Source of the DNA: Candidatus Pantoea edessiphila
Lineage (GTDB): Bacteria; Pseudomonadota; Gammaproteobacteria; Enterobacterales; Enterobacteriaceae
DNA: 64,000 nucleotides
NCBI RefSeq assembly: GCF_002933355.1
Contig: NZ_PDKU01000001.1
Span: forward strand, 186,001 to 250,000
Reading direction: 5' to 3'
The position numbers and the translations under genes are program-made. The notes under the pieces are model-generated. The model saw only the letters and a program-made list of their open reading frames with translations. It did no database searches and was not told the DNA's origin. Positions 32,872 to 43,539 of this stretch are shown here, in pieces. Numbering within the stretch: position 1 is the first letter of the stretch; each line of letters begins with the position of its first letter.

Positions 32872-35280
32872 TTAATCACCTATTTTTAAATAGTTATTTA
32901 ATTTTGCAATTTTCAACCAAGATTCTAAGATGTTATCTGGATTCAATGATAAACTATCTACTCCTTTTTCCATTAACCAAACTGCAAAATCAGGATTGTC
33001 TGATATTCCTTGTCCACAAATCCCAATATATTTGTTTTGTTTTTTTGCTGCATCAATAGCCATTGAAAGTAATATTTTTAATGAATCATCAAATTCATTA
33101 AATAATGAAGACAACATATTAGAATCACGATCTATACCTAGTGTTAATTGTGTCATATCATTAGATCCAATTGAAAAACCATCAAAATACTGTAAAAATT
33201 GTTCCGCTAGTAAAGCATTAGATGGTATTTCACACATCATAAAGATTTTTAATCCATTTTCTCCACGATTTAATCCTTGGTTACTTAATTCTTGAATGAT
33301 ACTTTGCGCTTGTTCAACTGTTCTTACAAAAGGAATCATGATTTCTATATTAGTTAATCCTACTTCATTTCGTACTTTTTTAATAGCTTGACATTCAAGG
33401 GCAAAGCAATCACGAAATCTGTCATCTAGATAACGACTTGCTCCTCTAAAACCTAACATAGGATTTTCTTCTTTTATTTCATAGTTATTTCCTCCTATTA
33501 AATTAACATATTCATTTGTTTTAAAATCAGAAAAACGTATTATTACTTTCTTAGGAAAAAAAGCTGCACCTAAAGTTGCTATACCTTCAGTTAAGCGTGA
33601 TACATAATATTCTACAGGATCTTCATTAAAAGGTTGAATAATAATTGAAATTTGTTTCTTTATTTCTAATGTTTGTTTATTAAACTCTAATAGTGCTTTT
33701 GGATGTATACCTATCATACTATTAATTATAAATTCTAAACGAGCAAGACCAACACCTTCATTTGGTAAAGATGCAAAATGGAATGCACGATCCGGATTTC
33801 CGATATTCATCATGATTTTCAATGGCAACTTAGGCATATGATTAATTCTTAAATTGTTTATAGTAAATTTTAATGCACTATTATAGACATTTCCTATTTC
33901 ACCTTCATTACAAGATACTGTTATTATAGAATTGTTTTTAATAGCATCAGTTGCATTTCCACATCCAACTATAGCTGGAATACCTAGCTCACGTGCAATA
34001 ATAGCAGCATGACAGGTGCGACCACCACGATTAGTGACAATTGCAGAAACTTTTTTCATAATTGGTTCCCAGTCTGGACCAGTCATATCAGTAATTAGAA
34101 CATCTTTTTCTTGAATAAGATTTATTTTATTGATATCAAAAATAACTTTTGCTGTACCAGAACCAATTTTATTTCCTATAGCTCGACCTGTTACTAACAA
34201 TTGACTTTTTTCTTGCAAAACATACTGTTCTATTATATTATTATTAGCATTAAAGCAAACAGTTTCTGGTCTCGCCTGTAAAACAAATAATTTGCCTGTT
34301 TTTCCATCTTTTGCCCATTCTATGTCCATCGGTCTTTTGTAGTGTTGTTCAATTAATATTGCTTGACGTGCTAAAATTTGAAGTTCTGTGTCATTTAAAC
34401 AAAATTTATTTCTTTCAGATTTAGGTACTTCTTCAACATACACTGTTTGTTTATCTTTTTGTAAACAATCGGAATAAATCATTCTAACTTTTTTAGATCC
34501 CATAATTCTACGAATTATTGATTTTTTATTAGAAACTAAAGCAGGTTTATAAACATAAAATTCATCAGTATTAACAGCACCTTGAACTACCATCTCTCCT
34601 AAACCCAATGCAGCTGTAATAAATACTACTTTATCAAAACCAGATTCTGTATCTATAGTGAACATTACACCAGAGCATGCTAAATCAGAACGAACCATTC
34701 TTTGTATTCCTACAGATAAGGTTACATTTCGGTGATTATATCCTTTGTGAATACGGTATGAAATTGCTCGCATACTAAATAATGAAGCATATACTTTTTT
34801 AATTGAAATTAATATTGAATTAATGTTTTTTATATTTAAATATGTTTCCTGTTGTCCTGCAAAGGACGCATCTGGTAAATCTTCTGTATTTGCTGAAGAT
34901 CTTATAGCAAATGACGCTTCAGTATCATTAATTATGATACTTTTATAAGCTTTATAAATTTCTATTTCTAGTTTTTTTGGAAGTGGTTTATTTATAATCC
35001 ATTGGCAAATTTGTTCGCTAATTCTGCGTAAATTATCAATTTTATTAAGATCGTTTTTTTCTAAAATATCATAAATGTCATGGTTCATACCATCTTGACT
35101 AAGGAAATCATTAAATGCATAAGATGTAGTTACATATCCATTTGGAATATTAATGCCAATTAAAGATAAATTGTTAATCATTTCACCTATAGAAGCATTT
35201 TTACCTCCAACTAAATCAATATCTTTAATATTTATCTGATGATACCATAGTATTAATGGTCTATCTGTTTTTCTATACAT
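32872..35280 (-). CDS. ppsA: Phosphoenolpyruvate synthase
   Basis: Makes phosphoenolpyruvate from pyruvate and ATP, the gluconeogenic counterpart of pyruvate kinase. N-terminal nucleotide-binding domain (DLVGGKNASIGEMI), phosphohistidine domain with the catalytic His in GGRTCHAAIIARELGIPA, and C-terminal PEP/pyruvate barrel with GFSIGSNDMTQL and the catalytic cysteine in GICGQ. 802 residues against 792, with a few N-terminal additions. Its E. coli regulator gene ppsR, divergent in E. coli, is missing. Retention suggests carbon enters at the pyruvate/C4 level, or that PEP is needed for aromatic and cell-wall synthesis. Confidence 0.96.
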   Translation of the reverse strand: MYRKTDRPLILWYHQINIKDIDLVGGKNASIGEMINNLSLIGINIPNGYVTTSYAFNDFLSQDGMNHDIYDILEKNDLNKIDNLRRISEQICQWIINKPLPKKLEIEIYKAYKSIIINDTEASFAIRSSANTEDLPDASFAGQQETYLNIKNINSILISIKKVYASLFSMRAISYRIHKGYNHRNVTLSVGIQRMVRSDLACSGVMFTIDTESGFDKVVFITAALGLGEMVVQGAVNTDEFYVYKPALVSNKKSIIRRIMGSKKVRMIYSDCLQKDKQTVYVEEVPKSERNKFCLNDTELQILARQAILIEQHYKRPMDIEWAKDGKTGKLFVLQARPETVCFNANNNIIEQYVLQEKSQLLVTGRAIGNKIGSGTAKVIFDINKINLIQEKDVLITDMTGPDWEPIMKKVSAIVTNRGGRTCHAAIIARELGIPAIVGCGNATDAIKNNSIITVSCNEGEIGNVYNSALKFTINNLRINHMPKLPLKIMMNIGNPDRAFHFASLPNEGVGLARLEFIINSMIGIHPKALLEFNKQTLEIKKQISIIIQPFNEDPVEYYVSRLTEGIATLGAAFFPKKVIIRFSDFKTNEYVNLIGGNNYEIKEENPMLGFRGASRYLDDRFRDCFALECQAIKKVRNEVGLTNIEIMIPFVRTVEQAQSIIQELSNQGLNRGENGLKIFMMCEIPSNALLAEQFLQYFDGFSIGSNDMTQLTLGIDRDSNMLSSLFNEFDDSLKILLSMAIDAAKKQNKYIGICGQGISDNPDFAVWLMEKGVDSLSLNPDNILESWLKIAKLNNYLKIGD

Positions 35281-35660
35281 TTATCTTATCCTTTTACAGC
35301 TAACATATAACAATATTAAAGGTAAAATGTATAACTTAAAAAAATATAAGCTTTTAATAAACATACTAATAAACAATATCTTATTTATAATTATACATTT
35401 CAAATATCTTACTTATAAAAATGATAATTAAATAAATAAAGTCCAAACATATCTATCGTTTCTTTCATTGTAAAGAAATCTATTGTAATAATCATCAAGA
35501 AACATACGTTACTATTAATAAATAAACAAATTTAAAAAGTTTTTTAATTAAAAATTATTATTAATAATTGAAATGTTTGAATTGTAAATATTCATTTAAA
35601 ATATGTTTATTGTATACTAATTTATAGTTTCATACCTTATTTCTATAATATTCTAATAGC

Positions 35661-35687
35661 CAGCGATTTTGATCGCTGATATTTTTT
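35661..35687 (+). terminator. Orphan plus-strand rho-independent terminator
   Basis: CAGCGAT-TTTG-ATCGCTG, a perfect 7-bp GC-containing stem with a tetraloop, followed by ATTTTTT. It terminates plus-strand transcription only, but no plus-strand gene exists in the preceding 13 kb apart from rnt. It probably outlived a lost gene, or it ends an unrecognised small RNA. Confidence 0.75.
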
Positions 35688-35763
35688 CTACTTTGGTAAA
35701 TATATTAATTATAATGCATTTAGAAATTACATATTAAAATAAAACAGAAAAATAATAGCTGAG

Positions 35764-35792
35764 CAGAAAAGCCATGAATTTTGGCTTTTCTG
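35764..35792 (-). terminator. Terminator after ihfA
   Basis: Perfect 11-bp arms CAGAAAAGCCA / TGGCTTTTCTG with a 7-nt loop, 11 bases beyond the ihfA stop. The paired A-tract and T-tract make it workable in both directions. Confidence 0.75.
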
Positions 35793-35803
35793 TAAATATT
35801 ATA

Positions 35804-36106
35804 TTAATTGTTTTTCTTAAAAATTGCTTTTTCAACTCTATTTTTTAATTTTTGACCGGGACGGAACGTTACTACACGACGAGCAGTGATTGCAACATCT
35901 TCTCCGGTTTTGGGATTTCTACCTGGACGTTGATTTTTATTACGCAAATCAAAATTACCAAATCCAGAAAGTTTTACTTGTTCTCCATTTTCTAAAGTAC
36001 AACGAATCTCTTCGAAAAATATTTCTACTAATTCTTTTGAGTCGCGTTTACTTAAACTAAGTTTTTCAAATAGATATTCTGACATTTCAGCTTTTGTAAG
36101 CGCCAT
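35804..36106 (-). CDS. ihfA: Integration host factor, alpha subunit
   Basis: DNA-bending protein of the HU/IHF family. The beta-arm motif [10 protein letters not shown] with the intercalating proline is intact, and the N terminus [16 protein letters not shown] is that of IhfA, not HU. 100 residues against 99. Four bases separate it from pheT, as the last gene of the pheST-ihfA operon. The beta subunit gene is not in this window. Confidence 0.96.
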   Translation of the reverse strand: MALTKAEMSEYLFEKLSLSKRDSKELVEIFFEEIRCTLENGEQVKLSGFGNFDLRNKNQRPGRNPKTGEDVAITARRVVTFRPGQKLKNRVEKAIFKKNN

Positions 36107-36110
36107 AGGT

Positions 36111-38498
36111 TTAATTCCTCAAGGTTACCTGGAATCGCTTTTTCAATGCCATAATATACTTGTTTACTATTATAGCAATCTCTTCTTCTTTAAGTGTCCG
36201 TTTAGTATCCTGTAAAATTAAGCTAATTGTGAGACTCTTATAACCTTTAGAAATACCTTTGCCACGGTACACATCTAATAAGTTTATCCCAACCAACTGA
36301 TTTATGCCAATTTTTTTACATAAAGTAATTATGTCTCCTGTAGGAATATTTTCATTTACTATAATAGAAATATCTCTACGATTGATTGGAAAAGGAGAAA
36401 TTTCTCGTTCTTTATTAATAGATTTGCAATCTGATAACTCATTCCAAAGTAATTCGAATATTATAGTTTCATGTTTGATTTTAAATTTGTTCTGTAGATT
36501 AGGATGGATTGCGCCTATAAAACCAATTTTTTTATCATGTAAATAAATTGCTGCACTTTTTCCTGGGTGAAGAGCAAAGTGTAAATCAGCCTTAAAACTT
36601 ATTTGTTCTATGTTTTTGGATAACTGTAATAAAGATTCTAAATCACCTTTTAAATCGTAAAAATCAACTAATGTAGATTTACAATCCCAGTGATCTTCTA
36701 CCTTGTTACCACTTATTATAGCTGCTAGTAGCAATGTTTGAGTAATATCTGATTCATTTTCATTTGATGTAAAGCAATATCCACTTTCAAATAAACGTAT
36801 TCGATTTTGTTGATGATTTTGATTGTAAGTTAATATATTAATCAAACCAGTCCAGATAGATGTACGCATTACTGACATATCTTGAGATATAGGATTGATA
36901 ATAAAGATAGCTTTGTGTTGTGGGTTGATTAATTTTTGTTTTTTAGGATCTACAAAACTATAAGTAATTACTTCTTGATAGCCTTTATCTACTAAAAGAT
37001 TCTTTGCACGTTTTAAAGATAAGATGTTTTCAGGATGTTCCATCATTACCAGTTCAGTCTTAATAGGCACATTTGGAATATTATTATAACCAAAGATACG
37101 TATTACTTCTTCAATTAAATCTTCTTCAACAAAAATATCCACACGCCAACTTGGTATTTCTACTGTCCAATAATTATGTTTTTTATGTACAATAAAACCA
37201 AGTTTTTTTAATATATCTTCAATTTTAGTATCAGAGATTTTAAAACCAATTAAACGATCTAATTTCATACGATGTAAATTTAATTTTAAATCTACTGGTA
37301 ATAATTCATTGTATACGTGATTTATAATTGGACCTGCTTGACCACCACAAATATCTAATAATAATTTAGTAGCGTATTCAAGTGCTTTACATTGTATTTT
37401 ATGATCAATACCACGTTCATATCTATAAGATATATCACTATTTAAATTACAAGAACGTACATTATTTAAAATATATGATGGATTAAAATAAGCAGATTCT
37501 AATAAAATGTTTTGAGTTTTATTACTGATGTTAGAATGTGAATCAATACAAATACCTGCTATTGATAAAACCTTATTTTGATCAGCAATGACGAGAATAT
37601 TATTATTTAAGTCAATTCGTGCACCATGTAATAAAGTAAATTTTTCATCGTTTTCTGCCATACGTATATTAATAAATTGATCGACACAATCAATATCAAA
37701 AACACTTATAGGCTGGCCAATTTCCATTAAAATATAATTATTAATATCTATTACTACATTGATTGACGGTATTCCACATCTTCTTAACTTTTCTTTAATC
37801 CATAATGGTGTAGTAATATTTATATTAATATCTTTTATTACACGAGCTAAATATCGGGGACATGCTTTTTTCTCTTTTATATAAATTGGTATGATATTAT
37901 CTATATTTGGTTTTATTGGAGTGATTTGTAAATCCTTTAATGGTAAAGAATATAATGCTGCAATATCACGAGATATACCAATAATACTAAGACAGTCAGC
38001 ACGATTTGGAGTAATATTGATTTCAATAATATTATCATTTAGTTGTAGATAACTATAAACATCTTTTCCAATAGGAGTACTAGGTGGTAATTCGATGATG
38101 CAGTCATCTGCATCTGAAATTCCTAAATCAAAAAAAGAACAAATAACACCTTCATATTTAATTCCGTTATCTTTTAGTATTTTAAATTTTTTATTGCCTG
38201 GCAAAACATCTTCTGAAGTAGCTACAGCTACCTTTAGTCCTAATCGGCAATTAATCGAATCACAAGCTATATTTAATATTTGTTCATCACCTATGTTAAC
38301 TTTAAGAAGTTTAATTTTATTAAAATTTGATTTATTTTTACAATCAATAATTACACCAGTTACAATACCATGAAATAAATTACTAACTACTGAAACATTT
38401 TCTACTTCTAGTCCTAGCATAGTAATTTGCTCGCATAGTACATTAGTACTAAGATTTGGATTTACCCATTGACGTAACCATAACTCGCTAAATTTCAT
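36111..38498 (-). CDS. pheT: Phenylalanyl-tRNA synthetase beta subunit
   Basis: Large subunit of the (alpha-beta)2 enzyme charging tRNA-Phe. An N-terminal tRNA-binding (OB) domain is followed by B3/B4 editing, a B5 domain, a catalytic-like core, and a C-terminal ferredoxin-fold anticodon-binding domain ([16 protein letters not shown]). 795 residues, the E. coli length. Follows pheS by 14 bases. Confidence 0.97.
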   Translation of the reverse strand: MKFSELWLRQWVNPNLSTNVLCEQITMLGLEVENVSVVSNLFHGIVTGVIIDCKNKSNFNKIKLLKVNIGDEQILNIACDSINCRLGLKVAVATSEDVLPGNKKFKILKDNGIKYEGVICSFFDLGISDADDCIIELPPSTPIGKDVYSYLQLNDNIIEINITPNRADCLSIIGISRDIAALYSLPLKDLQITPIKPNIDNIIPIYIKEKKACPRYLARVIKDININITTPLWIKEKLRRCGIPSINVVIDINNYILMEIGQPISVFDIDCVDQFINIRMAENDEKFTLLHGARIDLNNNILVIADQNKVLSIAGICIDSHSNISNKTQNILLESAYFNPSYILNNVRSCNLNSDISYRYERGIDHKIQCKALEYATKLLLDICGGQAGPIINHVYNELLPVDLKLNLHRMKLDRLIGFKISDTKIEDILKKLGFIVHKKHNYWTVEIPSWRVDIFVEEDLIEEVIRIFGYNNIPNVPIKTELVMMEHPENILSLKRAKNLLVDKGYQEVITYSFVDPKKQKLINPQHKAIFIINPISQDMSVMRTSIWTGLINILTYNQNHQQNRIRLFESGYCFTSNENESDITQTLLLAAIISGNKVEDHWDCKSTLVDFYDLKGDLESLLQLSKNIEQISFKADLHFALHPGKSAAIYLHDKKIGFIGAIHPNLQNKFKIKHETIIFELLWNELSDCKSINKEREISPFPINRRDISIIVNENIPTGDIITLCKKIGINQLVGINLLDVYRGKGISKGYKSLTISLILQDTKRTLKEEEIAIIVNKYIMALKKRFQVTLRN

Positions 38499-38512
38499 TC
38501 AATATCCTAAAC

Positions 38513-39499
38513 TTATCTAAATTGTTTAAGAAAACGCAGGTCATTTTCAAAAAATGAGCGAAGATCTTTGATTTCATAACGTAACATAGCTATACGTTCA
38601 ACTCCCATACCAAAAGCAAAACCAGAATATATATCTGGATCAATATTCATGTCGATCAATATTTTTGGATTTACTAGTCCACAACCTAAAACCTCTAACC
38701 ATTTATTATGTTTGTTCATAATATCAAACTCTGCTGAAGGCTCGGTAAATGGAAAATAAGATGGACGAAAGCGAATTTTTACGTTATTTCCAAAAAACTT
38801 ATATAAAAAATCATAAATAATCTTTTTTAAATTTGCAAAACTTATATTTTTATCAATAAGTAATCCTTCTACTTGATGAAACATAGGTGTATGGGATTGA
38901 TCATAATCTTTCCGATATACACGTCCAGAAGATATTATGCGAATCGGTGGTTTCTCTTGTTTCATTATACGAATTTGCACTCCTGATGTTTGAGTGCGTA
39001 ATAAATTAATTTCATCTAACCAGAAAGTATCATTATTGGTACGTGCTGGATGGTGTTCTGGAATATTTAATGCATCAAAGTTGTAATATTTATCTTCGAT
39101 TTCAAAACCATTAACTATATTGAAACCTAATCTATTAAAAAATATTTCAATTCTATCCATAGTAGTAGTGATAGGATGTAGACCACCATTATCTATTCTA
39201 CGACCAGGAAGAGAGATATCTATATGTTCATGTGATAAACGTAAATTCAACGAAATACATTCTAATTTATACTTGTGATTATTTATATGAGATATGATTT
39301 TTTGTTTAGCTTTGTTAAGCCTTTTAGCTTCTATTAAGCGTTTTTTGTCTGGAATTTCAGATAAAGAATTTAGTAATTGTGTTATATATCCTTTTTTTCC
39401 AAGATATTTAATTTTTATTAATTCAAGTGAATTAATATCTTGGGAATTTTCTATATTAATTAAGGCTTCATCTATCAAATTTGATAGTTTTTTACACAT
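38513..39499 (-). CDS. pheS: Phenylalanyl-tRNA synthetase alpha subunit
   Basis: Catalytic subunit, class II. Motif 2 and the phenylalanine pocket are conserved ([22 protein letters not shown]; shortened key part [11 protein letters not shown]), motif 3 in [15 protein letters not shown]. 328 residues against 327. The leader in front of it contains the attenuator-like hairpin described separately. Confidence 0.97.
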   Translation of the reverse strand: MCKKLSNLIDEALINIENSQDINSLELIKIKYLGKKGYITQLLNSLSEIPDKKRLIEAKRLNKAKQKIISHINNHKYKLECISLNLRLSHEHIDISLPGRRIDNGGLHPITTTMDRIEIFFNRLGFNIVNGFEIEDKYYNFDALNIPEHHPARTNNDTFWLDEINLLRTQTSGVQIRIMKQEKPPIRIISSGRVYRKDYDQSHTPMFHQVEGLLIDKNISFANLKKIIYDFLYKFFGNNVKIRFRPSYFPFTEPSAEFDIMNKHNKWLEVLGCGLVNPKILIDMNIDPDIYSGFAFGMGVERIAMLRYEIKDLRSFFENDLRFLKQFR

Positions 39500-39570
39500 T
39501 TTTTTCTCTTTAAATTTAAATATTAACCACTAGATTTTATAAGTTTCTTAAAATATATTCAATACTAATA

Positions 39571-39599
39571 AAAAACCTCCACTAACTAAGGAGGTTTTT
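39571..39599 (-). terminator. rplT terminator / pheST attenuator-like hairpin
   Basis: Minus-strand AAAAACCTCC, a 9-nt loop, GGAGGTTTTT, then more Ts: a perfect 10-bp stem. The CCTCC...GGAGG core and its place between rplT and pheS match the E. coli pheM attenuator terminator as I remember it. A 20-codon open frame (39644 to 39582) runs into it, but it has no phenylalanine codons. Confidence 0.8.
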
Positions 39600-39747
39600 A
39601 AGTAGCCTTTTATTTTTTAATTTATTATATATTTTATAATTCATAAAATAATAAAACACTTAACCTAAAATAATAATTCTAAAAAACTTTACATCTAAAA
39701 AATCAATTCATTATTACCTATGATAATAATTACTTCTAAATCATAAT

Positions 39748-40104
39748 TTATGCTGGAATTGCACTTGCTTTCTCTATTAATTTAGAAAAAGACGTGATAT
39801 CTAAGACGGCCATATCAGCTAAATTTTTACGATCTATTCTTATAGCTGCTCTTTTAAGCATATTTATTAAATTACTATAAGATATACCATATTGTCTAGA
39901 AGCAGCATTAATACGTGAAATCCATAACTGACGAAATTGACGTTTGCGTTGTTTACGGTCACGATATGCATATTGACCAGATCTTATAACAGCTTGAAAA
40001 GCAGTCCGATAAGTGCGTGATCTAGCACCGTAATAACCCTTGGCTTTTTTTAAAATTTTTTTATGACGTGAGCGACCAGTTATGCTATGTTTGACTCGAG
40101 CCAT
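39748..40104 (-). CDS. rplT: Ribosomal protein L20
   Basis: Large-subunit protein that binds 23S rRNA and, in E. coli, represses its own operon. 118 residues as in E. coli, starting [19 protein letters not shown], with very basic N-terminal extension and the globular C-terminal half. Located 40 bases after rpmI. Confidence 0.97.
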   Translation of the reverse strand: MARVKHSITGRSRHKKILKKAKGYYGARSRTYRTAFQAVIRSGQYAYRDRKQRKRQFRQLWISRINAASRQYGISYSNLINMLKRAAIRIDRKNLADMAVLDITSFSKLIEKASAIPA

Positions 40105-40144
40105 TTAAGCTCTCCTATTTTATATCTGATATTAACACGAATTA

Positions 40145-40342
40145 TTATAAATATGGCAAGCATACATTAATTGAATCTAAATCTCCTGAGGAAATCATAT
40201 TTTTGAGACGAAGATGGCGTTTACGTTTAGTAGACTTCTTAGTTAGAAGATGGCGTAAATTGGCATGTTTATATTTAAAGCCACCATATGCAGTTTTTTT
40301 AAATCTTTTAGCTACGCTACGTATTGTTTTTATTTTTAACAT
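40145..40342 (-). CDS. rpmI: Ribosomal protein L35
   Basis: Small basic large-subunit protein. I chose the ATG at 40342 ([17 protein letters not shown]): it gives 65 residues, as in E. coli, with GGAT upstream. An in-frame TTG three codons earlier is less likely. The core [21 protein letters not shown] is conserved, of which [11 protein letters not shown] is the key basic part. Confidence 0.95.
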   Translation of the reverse strand: MLKIKTIRSVAKRFKKTAYGGFKYKHANLRHLLTKKSTKRKRHLRLKNMISSGDLDSINVCLPYL

Positions 40343-40401
40343 GTTTAACAATATCCAATTTATTGTTAATATAAATGATGATTTTTCATAATTTTTGATA
40401 T

Positions 40402-40962
40402 TTAGTGAATATTTCTATTTTTTTTAGGTGCAAGCATCATAATTATTTGACGACCTTCAACTTTTGCAGGAAAAGATTCTATTACAGCTAAATCTAAATC
40501 TTCGCAGAGATCTTTTCTTATACGATTTAAAATTTCCATACCAATTTGTTGATGAGCCATTTCACGACCACGAAATCGAAGAGTGACTTTCGTCTTATCT
40601 CCTTCTTCTAGAAACTTAATTAAATTTCGTAATTTAATTTTGTAGTCACCTTCATCAGTACCAGGACGAAATTTTATTTCTTTAATGTGAACTATTTTTT
40701 GTTTCTTTTTTTGTTCTTTAGAAGATTTACTTTTTTCGTAAACAAATTTTCCATAATTCATGATACGACAAACTGGTGGTTCAGCGTTAGGACTGATTTC
40801 AACTAAATCGACTCCTAATACTTCAGCCCGTTTTAACGCTTCTTGTAGACTAACAATACCAATTTGCTCACCATTAAATCCTGTTAAACGTACTTCAGCT
40901 GCATTAATTTCATTATTAATACGATCTGAACGAGTAAACTGTGTTCTTTTTGCGCCTTTAAT
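40402..40962 (-). CDS. infC: Translation initiation factor IF-3, AUU start
   Basis: Monitors start-codon choice and keeps subunits apart. The first ATG in frame (40761) would remove the N-terminal domain. Reading upstream, the frame stays open and matches E. coli IF-3 to an ATT at 40962, preceded by GGAGG with suitable spacing: ATT AAA GGC GCA AAA begins like E. coli (AUU AAA GGC). The full protein is 186 residues against 180, with both domains and the linker [16 protein letters not shown]. The AUU start is what allows IF-3 to repress its own translation in E. coli. The thrS stop lies 21 bases upstream. Confidence 0.95.
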   Translation of the reverse strand: MKGAKRTQFTRSDRINNEINAAEVRLTGFNGEQIGIVSLQEALKRAEVLGVDLVEISPNAEPPVCRIMNYGKFVYEKSKSSKEQKKKQKIVHIKEIKFRPGTDEGDYKIKLRNLIKFLEEGDKTKVTLRFRGREMAHQQIGMEILNRIRKDLCEDLDLAVIESFPAKVEGRQIIMMLAPKKNRNIH

Positions 40963-40983
40963 ACTTTATTCCTCCAACAATAA

Positions 40984-42900
40984 TTATTTAATACTTTTAA
41001 TACAAATTTTTTGATTTAATTTTTGGATAAAATCATTAATATCCATTAGTCCAAGATTTTTACCGCAACGAGTACGAACTGATATTTTATTATTTTCTAC
41101 TTCTTCATCTCCATATATTAGTATATAAGGAACACGATGTAATGTATGTTCACGAATTTTAAATCCTAATTTTTTATTTCTTAAATCTGATTTAACACGA
41201 AATCCTTTATTATGCAATTTAAGTGTTAATTTTTTAACATACTCAAGGTGTTTATCAGTGATACTTGTTACTACAACCTGTACAGGTGATAACCAACAAG
41301 GGAGAAAACCTGTATACTCTTCAATTAATATCCCTATGAAACGCTCTAGTGATCCAAGAACAGCACGATGAACAATTACTGGGAATAGACGATCATTATT
41401 TTTGTCTATATACACTGCATCGAGACGCTTAGCAAGAGCAAAATCTAATTGAATTGTGCCACATTGCCAAGATCGATCAAGACAATCAAGCAAAGTGAAT
41501 TCAATTTTAGGACCATAAAAAGCACCTTCACCTAACTGAAATTTAAATTCAATATTTTTTTCATTTAGAACAGATTCTAAACTTTTTTCAGCATAATCCC
41601 ACATCTTATCCGTACCAATACGTTGTGTTGGGCGTGTAGCCAAATTTACTGATATATTATTAAAACCAAATGTATGATATATATCATATATCATGTTTAT
41701 GCATTTATGGACTTCTTCTTTTAACTGATCTTCTGTACAAAAAATGTGAGCATCATCTTGAGTAAAACTGCGAACACGCATCAAACCATGTAAAGAACCT
41801 GATGGTTCATTTCGATAACAGCTGCCAAATTCAGCCATACGCACTGGTAAATCACGATAAGATTTTATTCCTTGTTTAAAAATTTGTAAATGTCCTGGAC
41901 AATTCATTGGCTTAACACAATATTCAGTGTTTTCAGAAATAATAGTAAACATTAGTTGTTTATAATTTTCCCAATGTCCAGTTTTTTCCCAAATTTTACG
42001 CTCCATCAATGATGGGCTGTTAACTTCCTGGTATTCGTACTCTCTAAATTTATTAGAAATAAATATTTTTAATTCATTCAAAACGATCCAACCGTTGTGA
42101 TGCCAAAACACCATACCAGGTGCTTCTTTTTGAAAGTGGTATAAATCTAGTTGTTTGCCAATTTTACGATGATCACGTTTAGTTGTTTCTTCTAGTTGTT
42201 TTATATAGCATGATAATTGTTTTTTATTTGTCCAGGCAGTGCCGTAAATTCTTTGCAACATTTTATTATTTTTGTTTCCATTCCAATAAGCTCCAGAAAC
42301 TTTTTGCAATTTAAAATTTTTACAAAAAATTACATTAGGTACTTGCGGACCTTTACATATATCTATAAAATTTTCGTGAATATATATACTTACAAACTGT
42401 TCTTTATCTATTCTTTCATCAAGAATCATTATTTTATATATTTCATTTTTCTGTAAAAATAAATTACGAGCATCCTGATAAATAATTTTTTTATTTGTAA
42501 TATTGTATCTAGAATTAACTAACTGATGCATATATTTTTCTAATTTATTGATATCTTCACTATTTATACGATAATCAAGGTCAAAATCGTAATAAAAATT
42601 ATTTCCAACAATCTGGCTAGTTGCCATTTTAGATGTTGGCCATAATTGTTTTATTGCATAACCTAATAATTGCATACAGGATCTACGGATGATTTCTAAA
42701 CTAATATCGTCTTCTATAGTGATAATATCAACTAATGCATCACGACTTATAATGTGATTATAATCAACTAATTCAGAATTTACTCTACCAGCTATGCAAG
42801 ACTGTGCTAGTTTTTTATTTATACTTAAAGCAATATCCATAATACTTATACTACAATCATAATATCGCTTGCTTTTATTAGAAAAAGTAATTAAAGGCAT
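40984..42900 (-). CDS. thrS: Threonyl-tRNA synthetase
   Basis: Class II synthetase with N-terminal TGS and editing domains (1 to about 220), catalytic core with zinc ligand cysteine in KPMNCPGHL, a zinc-binding histidine in the same core, and a C-terminal anticodon-binding domain. 638 residues against 642. First gene of the thrS-infC-rpmI-rplT-pheST-ihfA cluster, unchanged from E. coli. A hairpin lies in its leader (separate entry). Confidence 0.97.
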   Translation of the reverse strand: MPLITFSNKSKRYYDCSISIMDIALSINKKLAQSCIAGRVNSELVDYNHIISRDALVDIITIEDDISLEIIRRSCMQLLGYAIKQLWPTSKMATSQIVGNNFYYDFDLDYRINSEDINKLEKYMHQLVNSRYNITNKKIIYQDARNLFLQKNEIYKIMILDERIDKEQFVSIYIHENFIDICKGPQVPNVIFCKNFKLQKVSGAYWNGNKNNKMLQRIYGTAWTNKKQLSCYIKQLEETTKRDHRKIGKQLDLYHFQKEAPGMVFWHHNGWIVLNELKIFISNKFREYEYQEVNSPSLMERKIWEKTGHWENYKQLMFTIISENTEYCVKPMNCPGHLQIFKQGIKSYRDLPVRMAEFGSCYRNEPSGSLHGLMRVRSFTQDDAHIFCTEDQLKEEVHKCINMIYDIYHTFGFNNISVNLATRPTQRIGTDKMWDYAEKSLESVLNEKNIEFKFQLGEGAFYGPKIEFTLLDCLDRSWQCGTIQLDFALAKRLDAVYIDKNNDRLFPVIVHRAVLGSLERFIGILIEEYTGFLPCWLSPVQVVVTSITDKHLEYVKKLTLKLHNKGFRVKSDLRNKKLGFKIREHTLHRVPYILIYGDEEVENNKISVRTRCGKNLGLMDINDFIQKLNQKICIKSIK

Positions 42901-42928
42901 TTTATATCCTTGAGATTACAACATTAAA

Positions 42929-42947
42929 ATTTAACCCCCGATTAAAT
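42929..42947 (-). promoter_or_regulatory. Hairpin in thrS leader, possible translational operator
   Basis: On the minus strand ATTTAA, a 7-nt loop TCGGGGG, TTAAAT, about 29-47 bases before the thrS start. E. coli ThrRS represses its own mRNA through an anticodon-like stem-loop in about this position. The loop here does not clearly show a Thr anticodon, so the match is positional and in loop size only. The G5 run is striking in this spacer. Confidence 0.3.
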
Positions 42948-43527
42948 CATGACAGTTTAAAAAATCATAAATTTTATTATAACTGTATAAAGCAAGTATA
43001 TTAAAACATTAAAACATCTTAACTAAATAATAAAACTAATAATTTTTTACAATTGAGTTATATTAGTTATAGTATATGTGTATTTTTAAATCTTTAGTTG
43101 GTAATCTTAATAAATACAGAAATAATATTTTTTATTAAAATAATTACACCTAAATTAAAAAAATTAAACACTAATATTACTTAAATAACATAACAACAGT
43201 ATTGTTTTCATATGATTAAAATAACAAAGTTTTACTTAATCTTAAGTATTGTTTCATAAATCATATATTTAACAAGTATTTAATATAAGAGAGCAAAAAT
43301 TTAAAATTACTTGAATAGAATTGTAATTCATACTTTATGTTAATTTTTATTACTTAATAATTTTTGTTGTATGGTAACATATAAATGCATATAGTAAACT
43401 AATAAAATTAACAATTTTAATAAAAATTATTTTCCTAAAATTGATAATCTAAAATAATTCGGTTTAATTATCAATTAAAAAAATAAACATTAACTAATGA
43501 TAATTATAATATAAATCACAAATTTTA
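42948..43527. other. thrS-hxpB spacer, no gene seen
   Basis: About 580 bases between divergent genes. No coding remnant or RNA gene was recognised. It presumably contains the promoter of the thrS cluster and that of hxpB. Confidence 0.5.
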
Positions 43528-43539
43528 ATGGAATATTTC

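Larger units (their letters stand above)
35281..35803. other. ppsA-ihfA spacer with two terminators but no gene
   Basis: In E. coli this interval holds ppsR, aroH, ydiE and the btuCED/nlpC genes. None is recognisable here. Two hairpins survive and are listed separately, one of them pointing along the plus strand, on which no gene is left. Confidence 0.6.

Noticed and set aside
32930-33295. 121-codon plus-strand frame within ppsA
   Set aside because: Antisense shadow of the conserved ppsA C terminus, with low-complexity composition and no family resemblance.
38095-38373. 92-codon plus-strand frame within pheT
   Set aside because: Antisense to pheT; no ribosome-binding site or similarity.
40760-41014. 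Plus-strand 84-codon frame over infC and the thrS end
   Set aside because: It lies opposite the true N-terminal domain of IF-3, which is confirmed by alignment and the AUU start.
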